Source: Phycomyces nitens (Eukaryota > Mucoromycota > Mucoromycetes > Mucorales > Phycomycetaceae). Taken from it: a stretch of DNA of 64,000 nt. Both the position numbers and the translations under genes were made by a program. Below are positions 40,401 to 54,715 of the stretch, one piece after another. The DNA is taken from assembly GCA_022702545.1 (NCBI GenBank), contig JAHRBC010000005.1, forward strand, positions 2,356,001 to 2,420,000, read 5' to 3'. The notes beneath the pieces were generated by a model. It saw nothing but the letters and a program-made list of their open reading frames with translations, was not told the origin of the DNA and did no database searches. Numbering within the stretch: position 1 is the stretch's first letter; every line of letters starts with the position of its first letter.

Positions 40401-43400
40401 TTCAGCTACAAGATAAATGATAAACAGGACATTATGGTATTGATGTATCCGAATTAAAGTGAAAGAAAAAAAGTTTCGATACATCGAAACTTTTGATGAA
40501 GAATAATTGACAGCTTGTATTGACAAGTATGTGTTTGGTATTTCTAGAAATTTTCACATGATTTTTTGCGGACATAAATATATCCCGACTGCAAGACAAA
40601 TAATATACAGGTACACAAACAACCAAAGAACTGTCAAAAAAAAAGGGCCTGAATATTTCAAACAAAATGACATGGCTTGAGGCTTGGTAAGAGTATAACT
40701 ATTAGATCACTGTTATTATAGCCCAATTTATTAACACCTAGTGGATGTAATTTTAAAAACTACCTCGGTATCAAGAAGCTACTATTCCGATAAATGCAAA
40801 CCTATTACAAAAATCAGGAAACCGACCTATTGCTATTCCGGAAAATGAAGTTATCAAACTCTATCAGTCAGCAAGTCGGACAAATGACTAGTAAATATTC
40901 TCAGAGGAAGGTTTAACACTGGTACTTTAATGGTAACTGGTAAAGGATACGCTAGAAATCCAATACACTGTGAGCCCATTATGCGGACTTGGGTTAGGAA
41001 AATGCTTATAAAGAAAGGGTTTTAAGACGTGTATTTTAGGTTATTTAAAAAACCTCGAGTATATTACTTATACAGATAGAGAACTTAACAAGTTAAAAAA
41101 AATTAAAGAACCCTATAAATATATAAGAGAAGATATATTTACATGTTTCTTTAAAGAAATACCAGAATTACTGTCTTTGATTTATATGTGAAATCCCAAA
41201 AGAGGAATATAGACTAGTAGTGAAGTTGTTAAAGTTTCTTATAAAATACTTTGGCGTATTCAGTATGTGGAAATCTAAAAGACCCAGACGGTTTTGAAGA
41301 CTACGGATGGTTCTCATGGAGACAAAAATAAAGGGAGTTACATTATCCAGTGACTTTCCGGCCTGTCAAGAGGCAGATAATATATTATAGTTGCTATATT
41401 AATTGGTACATACTAGCTCTTTGAACAATATTATATTGACACATGGTGGGTTGGCTATGCAGTACAAATGCCCAACTCAGTGACAAGAAAATGAATACGG
41501 GTAGAAAGGCAACTTTAATAAAGAACAAATTAAAAGACTATTTAACTACTCCAGGGCATTTCTACAGCTACATGACTACTTAAAAGTTCACTGCGATGAG
41601 CGATACAACAAACACCGGCGAATAAAATCCACCGTGGCAATATTCCGTCTAGTTTTTCTTCTTGAGTTCAGTTTCTTTCTTTCTTTTAGAGCTACATATA
41701 ATACAGGACTTTAATTTAAAAAGAGATTATTGCAAAATATATTACAAATCATATACAGGCTTGCAAGTAAAATTTAATAAGATGTCTAATATAGCTTAAA
41801 CTAAAGATTGCAATATCTTTAAGATTCTTGTAACTGCAAAAAGTATATCAAGAGTTTTTGAAAAGGTTTGTTTTTAAACCAATAATAAAATGTTAAAAGT
41901 TATTAAATCTTTTCATAACATGTAATTGTATTTATTTACTTGAAAAGAACGGGATTAAACCAATAGGCAACAGAATATGATAGGCATGGTGCCCATAAAC
42001 ACTCTTTCTAGAAGAATGCTAAAAATCATGAATATATAAAGACTAACAGCCGAACAATTTAAGGCAAATATGTTTACTGCGTATTCATGGATTCTGAAAT
42101 ATGTCTTGTATTGTATGCACTAAAAATGGAAATTTTAAAAATGACAGAAACTTGTATATAATCAGATAGCCAACCCGCAAAAGTCTTTTGAGAAATTTAG
42201 AAATAATTAGATTATTTTCAAGTGTGGGTAGCAATACAAATTATTTTTTTAAAAAAAAAACATGAATCCGCCCATCTAACTATGAGCACAGCACTTTGTC
42301 CTTTTATCCAAAATACAGAGACAGTTTAAAAAGATCCCTAACCCACAATTAAGTTTCTGGATTTTTAAGGTAAAAACGAATATGTTATATCCATATATAT
42401 TTTTTACAGGATTCACAGATCAAGATTTTTAAAGACTCTTGGGTTTTTGGATAGAGGTCTGGCAGCAATGCTTAATTTCAGGGATATTATGAATATCCAC
42501 TAGAAAGTACTCGGTCCCTATACAAGATTTCCAAGACCAACTTTGAATACTTTCTCTAGTGGCATTGACCCACCTAAGAAGTACAAGTGTTTTAGGGCTA
42601 CTTCTGAGGCTAACTCTCCTTCTCCCTCTGAAGCAATGGGTATTGGTCAAGCAAGCCGTACAGGTAATTAATTATTATTAAAATGGTAATATGGTTGGAC
42701 GAATTCACGAATTCACGTCTTACAAGTCCCCAAATGATCTAAAATATGATTTTGTCCAATAGAATTGACCAATAGTCTCTTTTTAGGTTTATCTCTGTGT
42801 CTCCGCATACCTCTGATGCAGTATTTTAGCTCCGATGGTAAAATACGTAGCACATGAATACCAAATACGCTTTTGAGGCAAATCTAAAATTCATAAGCCA
42901 CATCCAATGGTGGGGTAAGGAAGTGTTGGTGTAACTAATTCAATTGGAGTCCATTTTTGTTAAAAATGATAGCTACATTTCAAGCACCCAAGTAGCCATG
43001 CATTCTTGTATTCTGATTCATAATGGCTTTACTAGTATTATGTTCATTCGTTCAAACTCTCAAACGTATTGTAGAGACAATTGTGAATAAAACAAAAATA
43101 TAAAAAAGCCTTCTACTATTCTCGTTTACTCATTTGTATAACCGTTACCCAGGTATACTAGAGTACAAGAGAAATTAAAGCCTCCACATTTGTGTACATG
43201 GTCTTCAAGTTCATCTTACTATGCTACCAACTATATCCCAGGCTTTTTCAATCGTTTAATACCATTCATCTAGTTTTCGACTATATAATCACCGGATTAT
43301 ATGTATACTTTATATTTGCCTTGGAGTTATATTAAGTTCTATTAAAGAAAATCTATTTTTCCTGTTGTGTGCAATATATTACTGCTCTTGTACAAATCCT

Positions 43401-44200
43401 AACCACGAGATCTGCATTATTCCTTGCACATCTCAACCCCTTCAACACAACTAGGTACTTGTCAATGGATCTTTTTATTTTGAATAATCTTCTGATGGCT
43501 ACTCACTCTTTACACAAAGACTGAAAAACGTGTTAACTAAACATATTATTTTTTTAAAAGAAATACACTTCCTTACCGTTTATTGCAAAAACAAGACATG
43601 TTGTACATCAGCACACACGTTTTTAACTTTTTTTGACATGACCACAAATCTGTACTTGGCCAAGACTATAAAAAGTTTTGTAATAATCTCAAATCATTTT
43701 TGCAGACACCCTGTAATCTTTATATCTGAGAATATTTATCGCAATACACATTGTGCCTATAATATATTATGCCAAGCTGTAGCTCATTATTAAATAAAGG
43801 ATAAGAAATAAGTCTTGAAGTCTAGTAGTTGGTATGCATTAGCTTTGTACCATGTTCCATTGATTACATCTTCTTTATGTAGAGTATTCCGGTAATTTAT
43901 ATATTTAGAAAGTTGTACAAAATCCTGTTGAAGCTATACAATTAGCCACTCTTGATCCCTTTACTATATAAATGTATATGTGCTATTAGACGCATGCTTC
44001 CAATTATAATATTCGCATACTATTTCATTTTTGGGATCGGTGACCAATTATTATACGGGTTGTATTCATGAGTCAATTGAAGATTATCAACCATTATCTA
44101 CCCTTGCTTATTCAATATCAAACTATTGTTGTTATTATTTTTACCTGATCTTCTCTACTCATACATTCAATCTGATTCGAGTATAGTCTCTGACCATTTG
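37476..44200. other. 6.7-kb gene-poor AT-rich region
   Basis: No gene supported on either strand; stops are dense in all frames. A T7A10 tract lies at 42244-42260. A short plus-strand patch at 42520-42650 reads PPKKYKCFRATSEANSPSPS and may be a fragment of a lost gene. Confidence 0.5.
42244..42260. repeat. T7A10 palindromic tract
   Basis: Seven T followed by ten A. Confidence 0.85.
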
Positions 44201-47200
44201 ATGAATACCCGTCCTATAGTTTTTCTTGTAATATTATTTGCCTGCTCTCTCTTTGTGGTTGTAGAAACCAGCTATACTATACCATCAAAGTATATCAAGC
44301 TAGTAAATAACCGATATGCAGCTGCAAGTTTTGTTCGCAACAATGCTTTGTACACTTATGGAGGAGAATCGAGCAAGGCAAACAACTCCAACTTTTTTAC
44401 TGCAATGTCATTGTCACCCATTGATAACACACTGATTATCGAGACCGTACCTCAGCACACACCTGGACCACTCTGTAGTTACGCTAACGCTGTTCTTTTG
44501 CCTGACAACCAAACTGTGATTCTATTTATTGGCCAAGCTGATAACAAGCCTCAAAACAGCACAATGCCTATCTACAGATACAATTTCTTGGATCCAAATC
44601 CTGCATGGACAGAGATCAAGAGATCTGGGGATATCCCATGGCCTGATATGCGAGTTGGTTTTAGTGCAAATATGGCTCCTAATGGAAAGATTTATGTTTT
44701 TGGGGGTATAAGAGTGGATAAAATTTCGCCGGCATTGTCTTTCTTTTCCTTTGACCCAAAGACAGACCAAATTGAACTACCCAATTCGCTTGGAGATGTG
44801 GATATTTTTGGTCATGTTGGAACAATGCTTCCGTAAGTTATATTGTCTTTACATGGTCTGATACTCTATCAATGTTTCTGACTATGTATATAGGACAGGA
44901 CAACTTGTTATCACAGCTGGCTATCGCGCTACCTCTGCGACAAGGGAAGGATACTTTCTAGGGAATTGGATTGCTTGTGTATATGATACAAACGATGACA
45001 CATGGGCAAAGACTTCTATTACTTCAGAAACAAATGAAATCCGAATAGAAGCGAATAGTGTACTTGGTTTGTAATTTTTATATCAAAAAGCAGTGTTTTC
45101 AGAAATCAATGTCGCATCTTTAGCAATTATATAATCTAATATATAAAGGTTATCGATATTAATTCTTGGAAACACTGTATCTCAAGTCTAATAAGTTTTC
45201 TCTATTGACACGTTTATTTTTATATAGGTCCTGACCAAAAGACGATATTTATATTTGGAGGTAAATATATATATATATATATATATAAAAGAAAACTGAT
45301 AAAGTATCATGGAATTACCTGGCATCGTATTTATTTGTTTTAAATAATAATAACAATAATAACAACAGGCTCTGGCTATAATGGGAAGCCAAACATAACC
45401 AACTTTAACTCCATTGTATTATTGGATACGTCTACCTGGACATCATCACTGGCCGACACCAGAGGAGCACTTCCTGTTCCTCGTTCACTGTGTTCTATTG
45501 GATTTATAACTGAAAACCTTCTCATGATTTCCTATGGTATTTTATATTTATTTATTTATTTATAACATACTAACCTGTATCGACTAGGAATTGTGTTTGG
45601 AATTACTAGTGATATTGTGAATATCCTTCAGGTTGAAACCAAAAAGACTACAGATTACCTTTGGCTGAGAGACTCATTAGATATCGAAAACTATGTGCAC
45701 CCAGACGACCACGTCCGGGTACACTTGAGCTATGGTGCCATTATAGGAATTGTCATTGGCGTCTTGGTGTTTGTATTTGCTGTTACGCTTTTATTTAAAA
45801 GATTCAGGAGATATGTTTTTGGGTTGATATCGACCAAGAGTAGGGCTATTGTGTGGAACAAAAGGTAAATCATAATGGTAGATATCTTTAGCTTTTTATT
45901 AAACTAATATCGCTGTTATTGATATTGCAGATTAGGAGAACCTATTTGGGCAGAGGTGTGCAGACTTGGATGTCGACTCATTTTGTTTTTAATATTCATC
46001 CTCTTTATGGTCTACTTGATCTGGCAAGTCTTGACGAGTGGAATATCAACTATTGATGTCCATGAATATGCCTCTATTGTTCAAGTACCTGGTAAACTAA
46101 ACATTTTGCACCCATAAGATATACTAAAAAAAATATTTAGATGTTCGCATTTGTCATGATGGATGGGATGGAGACGACACCTTTGATATTTATCAGATTC
46201 GCTATAATTGCATAACTGATAGTGGCTATATATGCGATGATTACGTCTCTCTTCTCAACATGACTATTCATCAGCCCTATTTTGCTTATGAGGGATTAGC
46301 CAAGGTGTGTATTTTATTTTCTCCTCCAGAGGAATTTGGACTTTCTGCCACTCGCGATGGAGATAGCAAAGGAACGAGATTTGCGATATCATTGCTCAGT
46401 CAGTTGAATCTCACGACCGGGTTCTATGCTAATCTATATCCGCCTGGAATGAACCCAAACAACGTTATCTATAACATCACTACAAGCAATCAGACGCAGC
46501 TCTTGACCGAGACTATGATAAATGATTGGATCATAAGTGATTCTGGACCAACACGAGAAGGGAATACCTATTATATCACCCCTGGCTCTCCACATACAGT
46601 AGAGTACCAAATCCAAGACCATCAATATCTGCAGCCATATGGGTGGAACAACGTCGGATTCTTGCCTTTCTTAAACCACACTCCAGAAATAACGGTTAAA
46701 TACGGCGAAAGCACGACTGGAAATCTGTTGGATATTGCGGGATATAACGTTTTGGGTACTCTGGAAATCTTCCCAAGTCAGTTTTCTAAAGTGACATTGG
46801 AAGAGAAAAGGATCTATACGCTTTTGGATGCTCTCGGTACACTTGGTGGTTTTTTCAGTCTTGGAGCAGCCGTCCAGATCTGGCTTTTTGGTTTCCGGCC
46901 TAGCTCTCCGTGGGGTATTGTGCATCGTTGGTCTATAGGCTCCATGAGGCGGTCTATCAACCGTAATTTACGGGTACAGTTTAATTCACTCAATACAAAT
47001 GTCCCGTTGGCTACTCCTGTTGCTCCTCGTTTTGCTTTCTTTAGTCAAGGAAAAAACAGTGAGACTGAAGAGGTGCTGATACCGTTTGTCGAAACATCTG
47101 GCAATGAAAGGGCCCAAGATGATCGTATGGAGCATATGGAAAGAAGAGTACAGCTCTTGGAGAAACTATTCCAGTCATATTATGTCGACGATGAAATATT

Positions 47201-47315
47201 TACAGAGCTTGATCTTGCTATCAAGCAAGACCAATGTCACAAATATCCCCAAGATGAAACTCTGGAAAAAGCTGGTCAAGCAGTGAATGAAGAAAAACAA
47301 GATGAATTTGACTAG
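44201..47315 (+). CDS. Kelch/galactose-oxidase-like ectodomain protein with three membrane spans
   Basis: Seven exons (44201-44832, 44894-45066, 45228-45260, 45369-45536, 45588-45864, 45931-46091, 46141-47315) join to 2619 nt, 872 residues. The signal peptide is MNTRPIVFLVILFACSLFVV. Kelch-type repeats follow, with motifs such as NALYTYGGES, NGKIYVFGGI, LVITAGYR and TIFIFGGSG, and N-glycosylation sites. Spans: about 384-405 (IIGIVIGVLVFVFAVTLLF), 441-462 (LILFLIFILFMVYLIWQVL) and 708-733 (LLDALGTLGGFFSLGAAV). A second extracytoplasmic region of about 245 residues, rich in N-x-S/T sites, lies between spans 2 and 3. The C-tail of about 140 residues has a short coiled coil (MEHMERRVQLLEKLF). It is possibly a cell-surface receptor or adhesion protein; the role is unknown. 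An earlier in-frame non-ATG extension is discounted. Confidence 0.88.
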
Positions 47316-50300
47316 CCTTTCTTAATAGAGATTATTTTTCTTTATAGAGATTATTTTGTAAACCATCTTTAAGGTTTTCCAATGTTCCAAGAATCTTGGT
47401 TGATGTCTAGTTTTCCCATACAATTTTATTTATCCCGACCTTGGGAGGTTGATTTGTGCTATAGAACATGTTTCAAAATAACAATAATATAATCCCAATG
47501 TTAATAATTGAAACAACAATTACCCTTTATACATATTTATAATAATTTCTATAGATCCTTTAAATATTATCTCTAGAAAACCCGAAAGAACAAAGCACAT
47601 CCCATCATCTTTGGGGCCTAGCTTGTTTTTTGTTTTTTGTTTTTGTTTTAATTTATGATGGGTAATTTTTTAACCAACGTTTAATTCACTTTGATCAACC
47701 AATTACTACTTTGAGATTACAGCGTTTTATAGCGTGTGGATATCGCACGGTGGCTTCTTTTGAGCTGGTTATATAGACCTTTAAATTACATCCAAGGAAT
47801 AATGGTAAATGTAATAGGAATAACAATTTACACAAAAGGTGTGAAATGGTTATCTGTCCCTGAGGAAGATGTACTGGAATCACACCTTGGATTTTAGTTC
47901 TTCCGTTTGTGTAAGCCTTTACAAAAAAAAAATTATGCTCTGTGAATAGGATTGAGGTTAAATGTTCCCATTGACTCGGGTTAATGCTGTTATATTGCTA
48001 TTATTTTTAGAATCCAAATGGCAGGAAGAGCTTGTTGAGGATCTACATCAAAAGGACCAGTTGGAAGTAGAGGTAAAGTTTGTACGTGAATAGTTTAGAG
48101 TATGCTTGTGAATCTGAAAAACACGGTAGACAGCTCTAAATAGCACCCAAACCCCTTTTTTTAAACAAAAAGTAAGTCACGCGCTACTTAATTAATAATG
48201 AAGGGTCAATCTGCCGTCACAATCCCAGAGCCTTTCAATGCATAGTGCATGGTGTTTGACCTAATTTTCATTAGAGCAAATAAAAACCATCAATTGTTCA
48301 AGACAACAAGAGTTTGTGGGGATGGACTGTAGTGTAACAGCGAGGCCTATAACGAGACTAGGTAAAGGCTTGTGAACGACAGTTAATATTTGTCATTGTG
48401 ACACTTTTGGTAAACAGTTGGATGATGGCCACAAGTTTTTACAGCAGTACCAAGATCAAGACCATGAACACCCATAGCAACTTGCCTTGAGCAACTTGCC
48501 TTGAGCATTTTGGTCTCTTTGCTCAAAAATGAGTAGCCAGAATGCTTGTGAACCAAAATGCTATATATAAAAGTGGTCTGAAATTTACTTGCAAGAGATC
48601 CTTAGACAGCTCACTTTTACCAAGTACAATTCTTTCCTTATTAGGAAAGGGAATAGTGGATGTTCCAGTAACCATAGTTTTCCAACCAACTTTTTTTATT
48701 GGATCCCACTTTCTCCCTTGGATCAGACTCTTGGTTTCCCGTCGGAAAATCCCAGGTTTCGTTGCACATGAGATGATCCCAGACATATTCACATACCGTC
48801 AATTAATCCCCAGACTCTCTTCAGATGAACTAAACCCCATGAAAGAGGTTTATTTGTGGGCAACCCGGAGAATTATAGGTGTTTCGGTTGGTGTTAAGAT
48901 GGTTGGTTCACCAGTATTTTTAGCTATGCTATTATTATAGAGATTTAGTGGAGAAATAAAATAGAAAAAAAAAATAGAATCCCACTATTGCCATTTAATG
49001 CTTATAGCAGCACTCTTTTGTACCAAACAGCCATTCAGCCTCGGGATATGGCATTTTGCCATTGTTGGCTGGGTGAGCTTGGACATTTTCACATTGTTTT
49101 CGCTTTAATTTCTGGTGTGAATATTAAGTAAAAGGTAGGATCCTTTGCGGGACCGGGCGGAATAAATGATGATTATATAAAATCGTGTTACAGGGTCACC
49201 AAGGAGACATATTACTGATTGGAGACATTTCTCTCCATGCAAGGTTTGCATGGAAATAAATAAATAAAAAAAATTATTTACTTATTTTCGGCATTGTCCT
49301 CAAGCATACCAAAGGACCAGAATTTCCCACAATTAACAAAGAACTGGAGATATTTTCCTTTGGAAAAAGTCACTGGGTGAATTGGAGTCAGAATATTCGA
49401 TTGTTATTGGCCCCAAGCCAAGGGTTCACACTGACAGTTTTATCAAGGGCCACTTTATTCTAGCTGACTTGTGCTGGCACCAATACTGAGTTGAATAAGG
49501 AATCACCCGTTTGCCTCTTGTAACCTGCAATTCCTATCCCGCAGAACAGTTTTCTTTTTTCTTTTTTGGTGTTGTAATTATTCTTTCACTTCTTGACGAA
49601 AATTGTGCCCAGTATAATAATATAGAGCTTGTACCCAATTGGGTAGAGTACTACACTAATATCCAAAACCACGGTACATAGACACCTCGTTAATAAATCT
49701 ACAAGACATTTGATTATCAAAACATTAAAAGAATCACATCATGATTATATGCCATTTAATTGCTGCATGATTGTAAACCATTTCAATTTTACTTTTCGGT
49801 TTTTGTAAAGACCAGTCTTCTTGTACCTCTTTGTATTCATAAATGACATGGTGCTAAAATATTAAAATGAGCCCATTAGCTCTCCGAGTATGCTTTGTAA
49901 TACCCAAGGCCAGAATGAGGTGGGGACCCTGAGCTAATGGGCTGATCAGAAGATTTACAAGAAAAGAAAAATGAAAGTACCTACCGCAATCTTCTGTGTT
50001 TCGCCGTTTCCCATACAATTCTCATGAAAATATCGTGTTACACTCAAAGGCGTCCGGCAACTGATCGTGTGTAAATATGAAATCAAATCAATTTACAACA
50101 CCCTGGATAAATCCTCTAGATCATGTATGCTGCTCAGTATCTTTGAATAGACTTTAATATCAATCAAATCCAAATCACATTTTCAATCAACAGTTCCTTT
50201 GTATGGTTCTGTGGCCACTACATACTTTTCAAGGTTGCTTCAATTGGGTTGGGTCGGCGCCAGGAAGATTCGGGAGGAAATCTTGTATGGTTCACTAGGT

Positions 50301-50693
50301 AACCAAAAGATCCAATGGTTAAAGAGGTTGTTGAATTCCTGCCCGTGGGGTAATGATGAAAGAAAAGTTAAAGCGCGGGGAAGGGTAAGATGGGAAAGGG
50401 GATTTGGCTGGGTTAAATTTGTACCCAAATTTCGTCTTTCCAATTGGCTCTGGGATAAAATTTCCATATATATCCAAAGTTGGTCCCACCCTTATTTTGC
50501 ACCAACAAGCAAAGTACTCAATAAACGAATGGATTGCCCTATCAAGAAGTCCATTCCACTTATTCCCCCGCTTTTTCGCTGAGAATAGTTCGCGTGTGTT
50601 AATGCGAGTAAAAAGATTGATCTCGTACAACATCATATGTCTAGAGAGAACATGCAACCCTGGATATTCTAAAACCCTGGAAAATTCAACAGG
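47316..50693. other. Intergenic with coding-like fragments
   Basis: An exon-like stretch at 48011-48093, after a TTTTTAG acceptor, reads SKWQEELVEDLHQKDQLEVE and ends at TAG, but its upstream partner is unclear. A 132-codon ATG frame at 48542-48940 has no recognised features and an open frame on the opposite strand. A 14-bp unit (AGCAACTTGCCTTG) is duplicated at 48476-48503. Confidence 0.4.
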
Positions 50694-50700
50694 TATATAA
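50694..50700 (+). promoter_or_regulatory. TATA box of the hexose transporter gene
   Basis: TATATAA, 74 bp upstream of the ATG at 50775, followed by a T/C-rich leader. Confidence 0.65.
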
Positions 50701-50774
50701 TGAGGCATCTTTTTGGCCTCTTGGTTTTTTTTTTCATTCTTTACTTCTTCACACTACTTTACTCTTAGACACTC

Positions 50775-52441
50775 ATGGTTTCATTAAATCATTCGTGGCA
50801 GGTGTATGCTGTCTGTCTCTTTGCTGCCATTGGTGGCTTCTGTTTCGGTTATGATACCGGTATCGTTTCTGGTGTCTTGACCATGAAGCACTTTATCTAT
50901 CTCATGACCGACGGCACTCAGGTCGAACTTACTTCTCTCCAGACTGGTACCATTACTGGTCTTCTTCTTGCTGGTTGTTTCCTCGGTGCTCTCGTTGCCA
51001 GTAAGTAATCTAGACAATATGCTAGTCAGATCAACCAAACTGATCATTTCCAATAGGTCCCTCTGCTGAATATTTCAGTCGCAAGCGCTCCATCATTCTC
51101 GGTTCCTGTGTCTTTATGGTCGGTGCTGGTATCCAGTGCGGTACTCGCAGCTATGCCATGATGATTGTTGGTCGTTTTATTGCTGGTCTTGGTATCGGTA
51201 TGCTTTCCATGATTATTCCTCTGTACCAGGTATGACACGCTATAGCAATAACACCCATTTAGCCAAGAGTCTAACCTTTATTCCATGTCTAGTCTGAACT
51301 TGCTCCCAAGGAAATTCGTGGTCGTCTCATCTCCCTCCAGCAGTTCATGATTACCACTGGTCTCATGGTTGCTTTCTGGGTTAACGTTGGCTGCGAGAAG
51401 ATTGATTCTGATGCTTCTTTCCGTATCCCTCTCGGTATCCAAATCGCTCCTGCTTTGATTCTTGCCTTGGGCGCCAGTTTCCTTCCCTACTCTCCTCGCT
51501 GGCTCGTCAGCAAGAACCGCAATGAAGAAGCATTGGTTGTCTTGGCTAACCTCCACGCCAACGGTGACAAGTCCAACCCCTATGTTGTTCAGGAATACGA
51601 AGATATTGTCCACCAGATTGAGTATGAGCGTTCCGTTGCCATCACTAGCTACCTTGAGCTCTTCAAGCCCGGACTCCGTCGTCGTCTCGTATTGGGTATC
51701 TTGATCCAGGTCTTCCAGCAGTTCACTGGTATCAACTCCATCATGTACTATGCTCCCAAGATTTTCCAGCAGGCCGGTATTAAGGGCAACTCTGCCTCTT
51801 TGATTGCTTCCGGTGTCAACGGTGTCCTTAACATGCTTGCCACTGTTCCCGCCATCATGTTCCTTGACAGACTTGGTCGTCGTATGACTTTGATCTCTGG
51901 TGCTTTGCTTATGGGTACTTGCATGTTGCTCGCTGGTATTGTTATGGGTGCTTGCGGTAAGGTTATCCCTGATGCTGATCATCCTGGATCCGGTGACAAG
52001 GCTGTCGATATGTCTGGAAACATTGCTGCCTCTTACTTCTGTATTGTCATGATCTACCTCTTCGTTGCTGGTTTCGCTTACTCTTGGGGTCCTGTCGGAT
52101 GGGTCTACCCTGCCGAGATCTTCCCTGTCAGTGTCCGTTCCAAGGGTAACTCTCTCGCTACTGCTGCCAACTGGTTGATGAACTTTGTCATTTCCGAGAT
52201 CGTCCCCGTCATGCTTGCCAAGATCACCTGGGGTACATACATCTTCTTTGGCTGCTGCTGCGGTATTATGAGCGTTTCCGTCTTCTTGTTCTTCCCTGAA
52301 ACCAAGGGTCGTTCCCTCGAAGAGATGGACAGTGTCTTTACCGGCAGTATCCTTGCCTTCCGCTCTCACCCCGTCAACTCTACTGGAAATGTTGAGATCA
52401 ATGCTGTTGAGAAGGTCAGCAGTTCCAAGGAAGAGTTCTAA
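50775..52441 (+). CDS. Hexose transporter, MFS sugar porter family
   Basis: Three exons (50775-51000, 51057-51229, 51293-52441) join to 1548 nt, 515 residues. Twelve membrane spans are expected. Sugar-porter signatures: FGYDTGIVSG in span 1, GRFIAGLGIGMLSMIIPLYQ, SELAPKEIRGRL, SPRWLV, QQFTGINSIMYYAPKIF, DRLGRR, and FFPETKGRSLEEM after span 12. The protein imports glucose-like hexoses by facilitated diffusion or proton symport; the two cannot be told apart here. Codon use is strongly biased to C- or T-ending codons (GGT, GTC, CTC, TTC), much as in DED1, which suggests high expression. The 3' trailer carries CT repeats. Confidence 0.96.
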
Positions 52442-52460
52442 GTGACTTGACACTTTGAAT

Positions 52461-52509
52461 CTCTCTCTCTCTCTCCTAAAAAATACCATATCTCTCTCTC
52501 TCTCTCTCT
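52461..52509. repeat. Two CT microsatellites in a 3' trailer
   Basis: CT runs at 52461-52475 and 52491-52509, just after the hexose transporter stop. Confidence 0.9.
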
Positions 52510-54673
52510 TATTTTCCTCACAAACTACTCAATATTCTGGCCAGGCTGCTGTATAAATTATCATAATCCCCTCTATTCCTCTTAGTCCCTTAATATTTAT
52601 AATTCTTGTTAGGCTTATTAGCCTTCTTACGATTAGTTCGCTCGTAATTCAATTATTAATTTTATTCCTATATAAAAATAATTTCCATCTCAAATGCCTT
52701 CAAGTCTCTCCAATGATTGATATATATTGTTTGTATTCCCAAAAAGAAAATGGTTAAATCGGTAAAAAAAGTATGCCAAAAAAGGATGTCTGATTTGATA
52801 GAACCGGTCTAAATTTACCCGCTGGATGTTGCCTCAATTAAATTAATTGGACAACACAAAGACATAGGAATATGTATAAATATCTTTCATTTTTAAAAAA
52901 AGAAGAACACACACACAGTGTCTCGAACAAAATATAACAATTGGTACGATTTTTGCGCACAAGAATCACTTTTATTTTATTTTTACTAATCAGTATATTT
53001 TACCCCAAAGGAACTGTGCTATGCTGGGAAAAGCATTGATCAAAATCATGTATTAGTAATAATGGTTTATTACCTCTCTTTCTCTTTCTTTCTTTCTTAT
53101 TTTTTTTTAAATCCAATTATTTTGTGGCTACAATTAGCTTTTGACACATAAAATAAATTTGATGTTCTTTGGCATGGGTATCACTTTAACACATATTTCC
53201 AGATATTTTATTGTTCAAAGTATCTTTAAACATCTACTAGTCTTAATTGTCTAGTCACCAAATCTCCTTGTATTTGACGTGTATCCCCCATATATTACTA
53301 TAGTGCTCAAACCTTAATACAAGCATATGATATGAAGATTTTTGTATCCAGAGCAGTGCTTTTCTTAAACCGGCCAGCATTCGACTCTAGAGACCGTGAA
53401 GAACCCTCTCCAAAAATAATAATAATAATAATAATAATACAAACTTGCTGGGATACCCCCTCCCTTGACTAGTTTTCCTTTTTGGAAAAAGATATATATT
53501 TTTCAGCTTGTGAATTCTACATGCTTGTCAAATCCTAATTCTTATACTATTCTTGACTGAATATATCATGTATAACTAGCCCATTAACAAGACTGTGAGC
53601 ATTATAATGTATTCAACTCATAAATGTTGGTATGCTAATATAATTGATCTATTAGCCACCAAAAATATATTAAACTTTATATTCCATAAATGTGTAGCTC
53701 ACCATGAGAAGAAGAAAACGACACGATATTTAAAAGTACACAGACACATGAAAATATATTTCCAGAATCGATTGATTCACGCTTCTTTGCTTGACAAGAA
53801 CATTATAGCCTAGGTACCGAGACTTTGCGGGCTGGTTTTAATAAATAGATTTACAGAAAAATATAAATATAAATATATATTTATCCAAGAGATCTATGAC
53901 AAATATCTGAGAGTAGAAGAACTCGTACAAATATATTGGCTTGGTGGCACAAATCAATAAACCATACTTTAATCAAAAGCGATTCAAATCTTTTTTGTAT
54001 TTTTTTCATGGCACCTGGAATACATTTGAAAAGAATTGAATTTTCTCTTGATGAAAAAAAAGAAAATTTATGTGTGTTTTACCGTACTTGCACCAAGCGG
54101 GAAAAACAATGGTCTTTTTCTTCTTTTCAAGATACTCTTCCCACGCAGGAAAAGAGGGAGAATGAACGATAAAACGGTATTGCGGTATAACTATAAGATT
54201 ATTATTATTATTTTAAAGAAAGAAAAAAAACAAGTTGCCATACAATCGCGTCTTGTAATGTAATGTAATGTACTGGGTCTGGTTCTATGGCGGCAATAAT
54301 AAATCGACTGTTATTAGGCTGCTTCAAAAAGATTGTTGATACTATTCTATTGATATCTTATCTTGATTCGAAAACAACATTATATTATGTAGACAATGTT
54401 CATAGCGATAAATCTACACTTCTTTCTAATACCCTTTCTTTAGCGGTGCCCCTTTGGGACACAGTAAAGATTAATTGGTTTAGGTGCCAACCCGATCGCC
54501 GCCGACCAATGTTGGTCTTTAGTTCACATTGACATGTGTATTTCTATGTGTATATAGAATATCACATTCAAGAAGCCGTTCTGTTTAATTTTTCAACACA
54601 AGACCCACTGAATATTTACAATAATATATTTGACATTCTGAATCAAGTTTTATTTCTTGGATGCTTCTTTGTC

Positions 54674-54714
<41 letters not shown>
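54674..54714. repeat. (ATA)n microsatellite
   Basis: About 13 uninterrupted ATA/AAT units. Confidence 0.9.

Positions 54715-54715
<1 letters not shown>

Noticed and set aside
48542..48940. 132-codon ATG frame
   Set aside because: No motif, no promoter signal, and an equally open frame on the other strand; not enough to call a gene.
54287..54532. 81-codon ATG frame (MAAIINRLLLGCFKK...)
   Set aside because: No recognised features and AT-rich flanks without promoter signals; kept only as an unassigned ORF.
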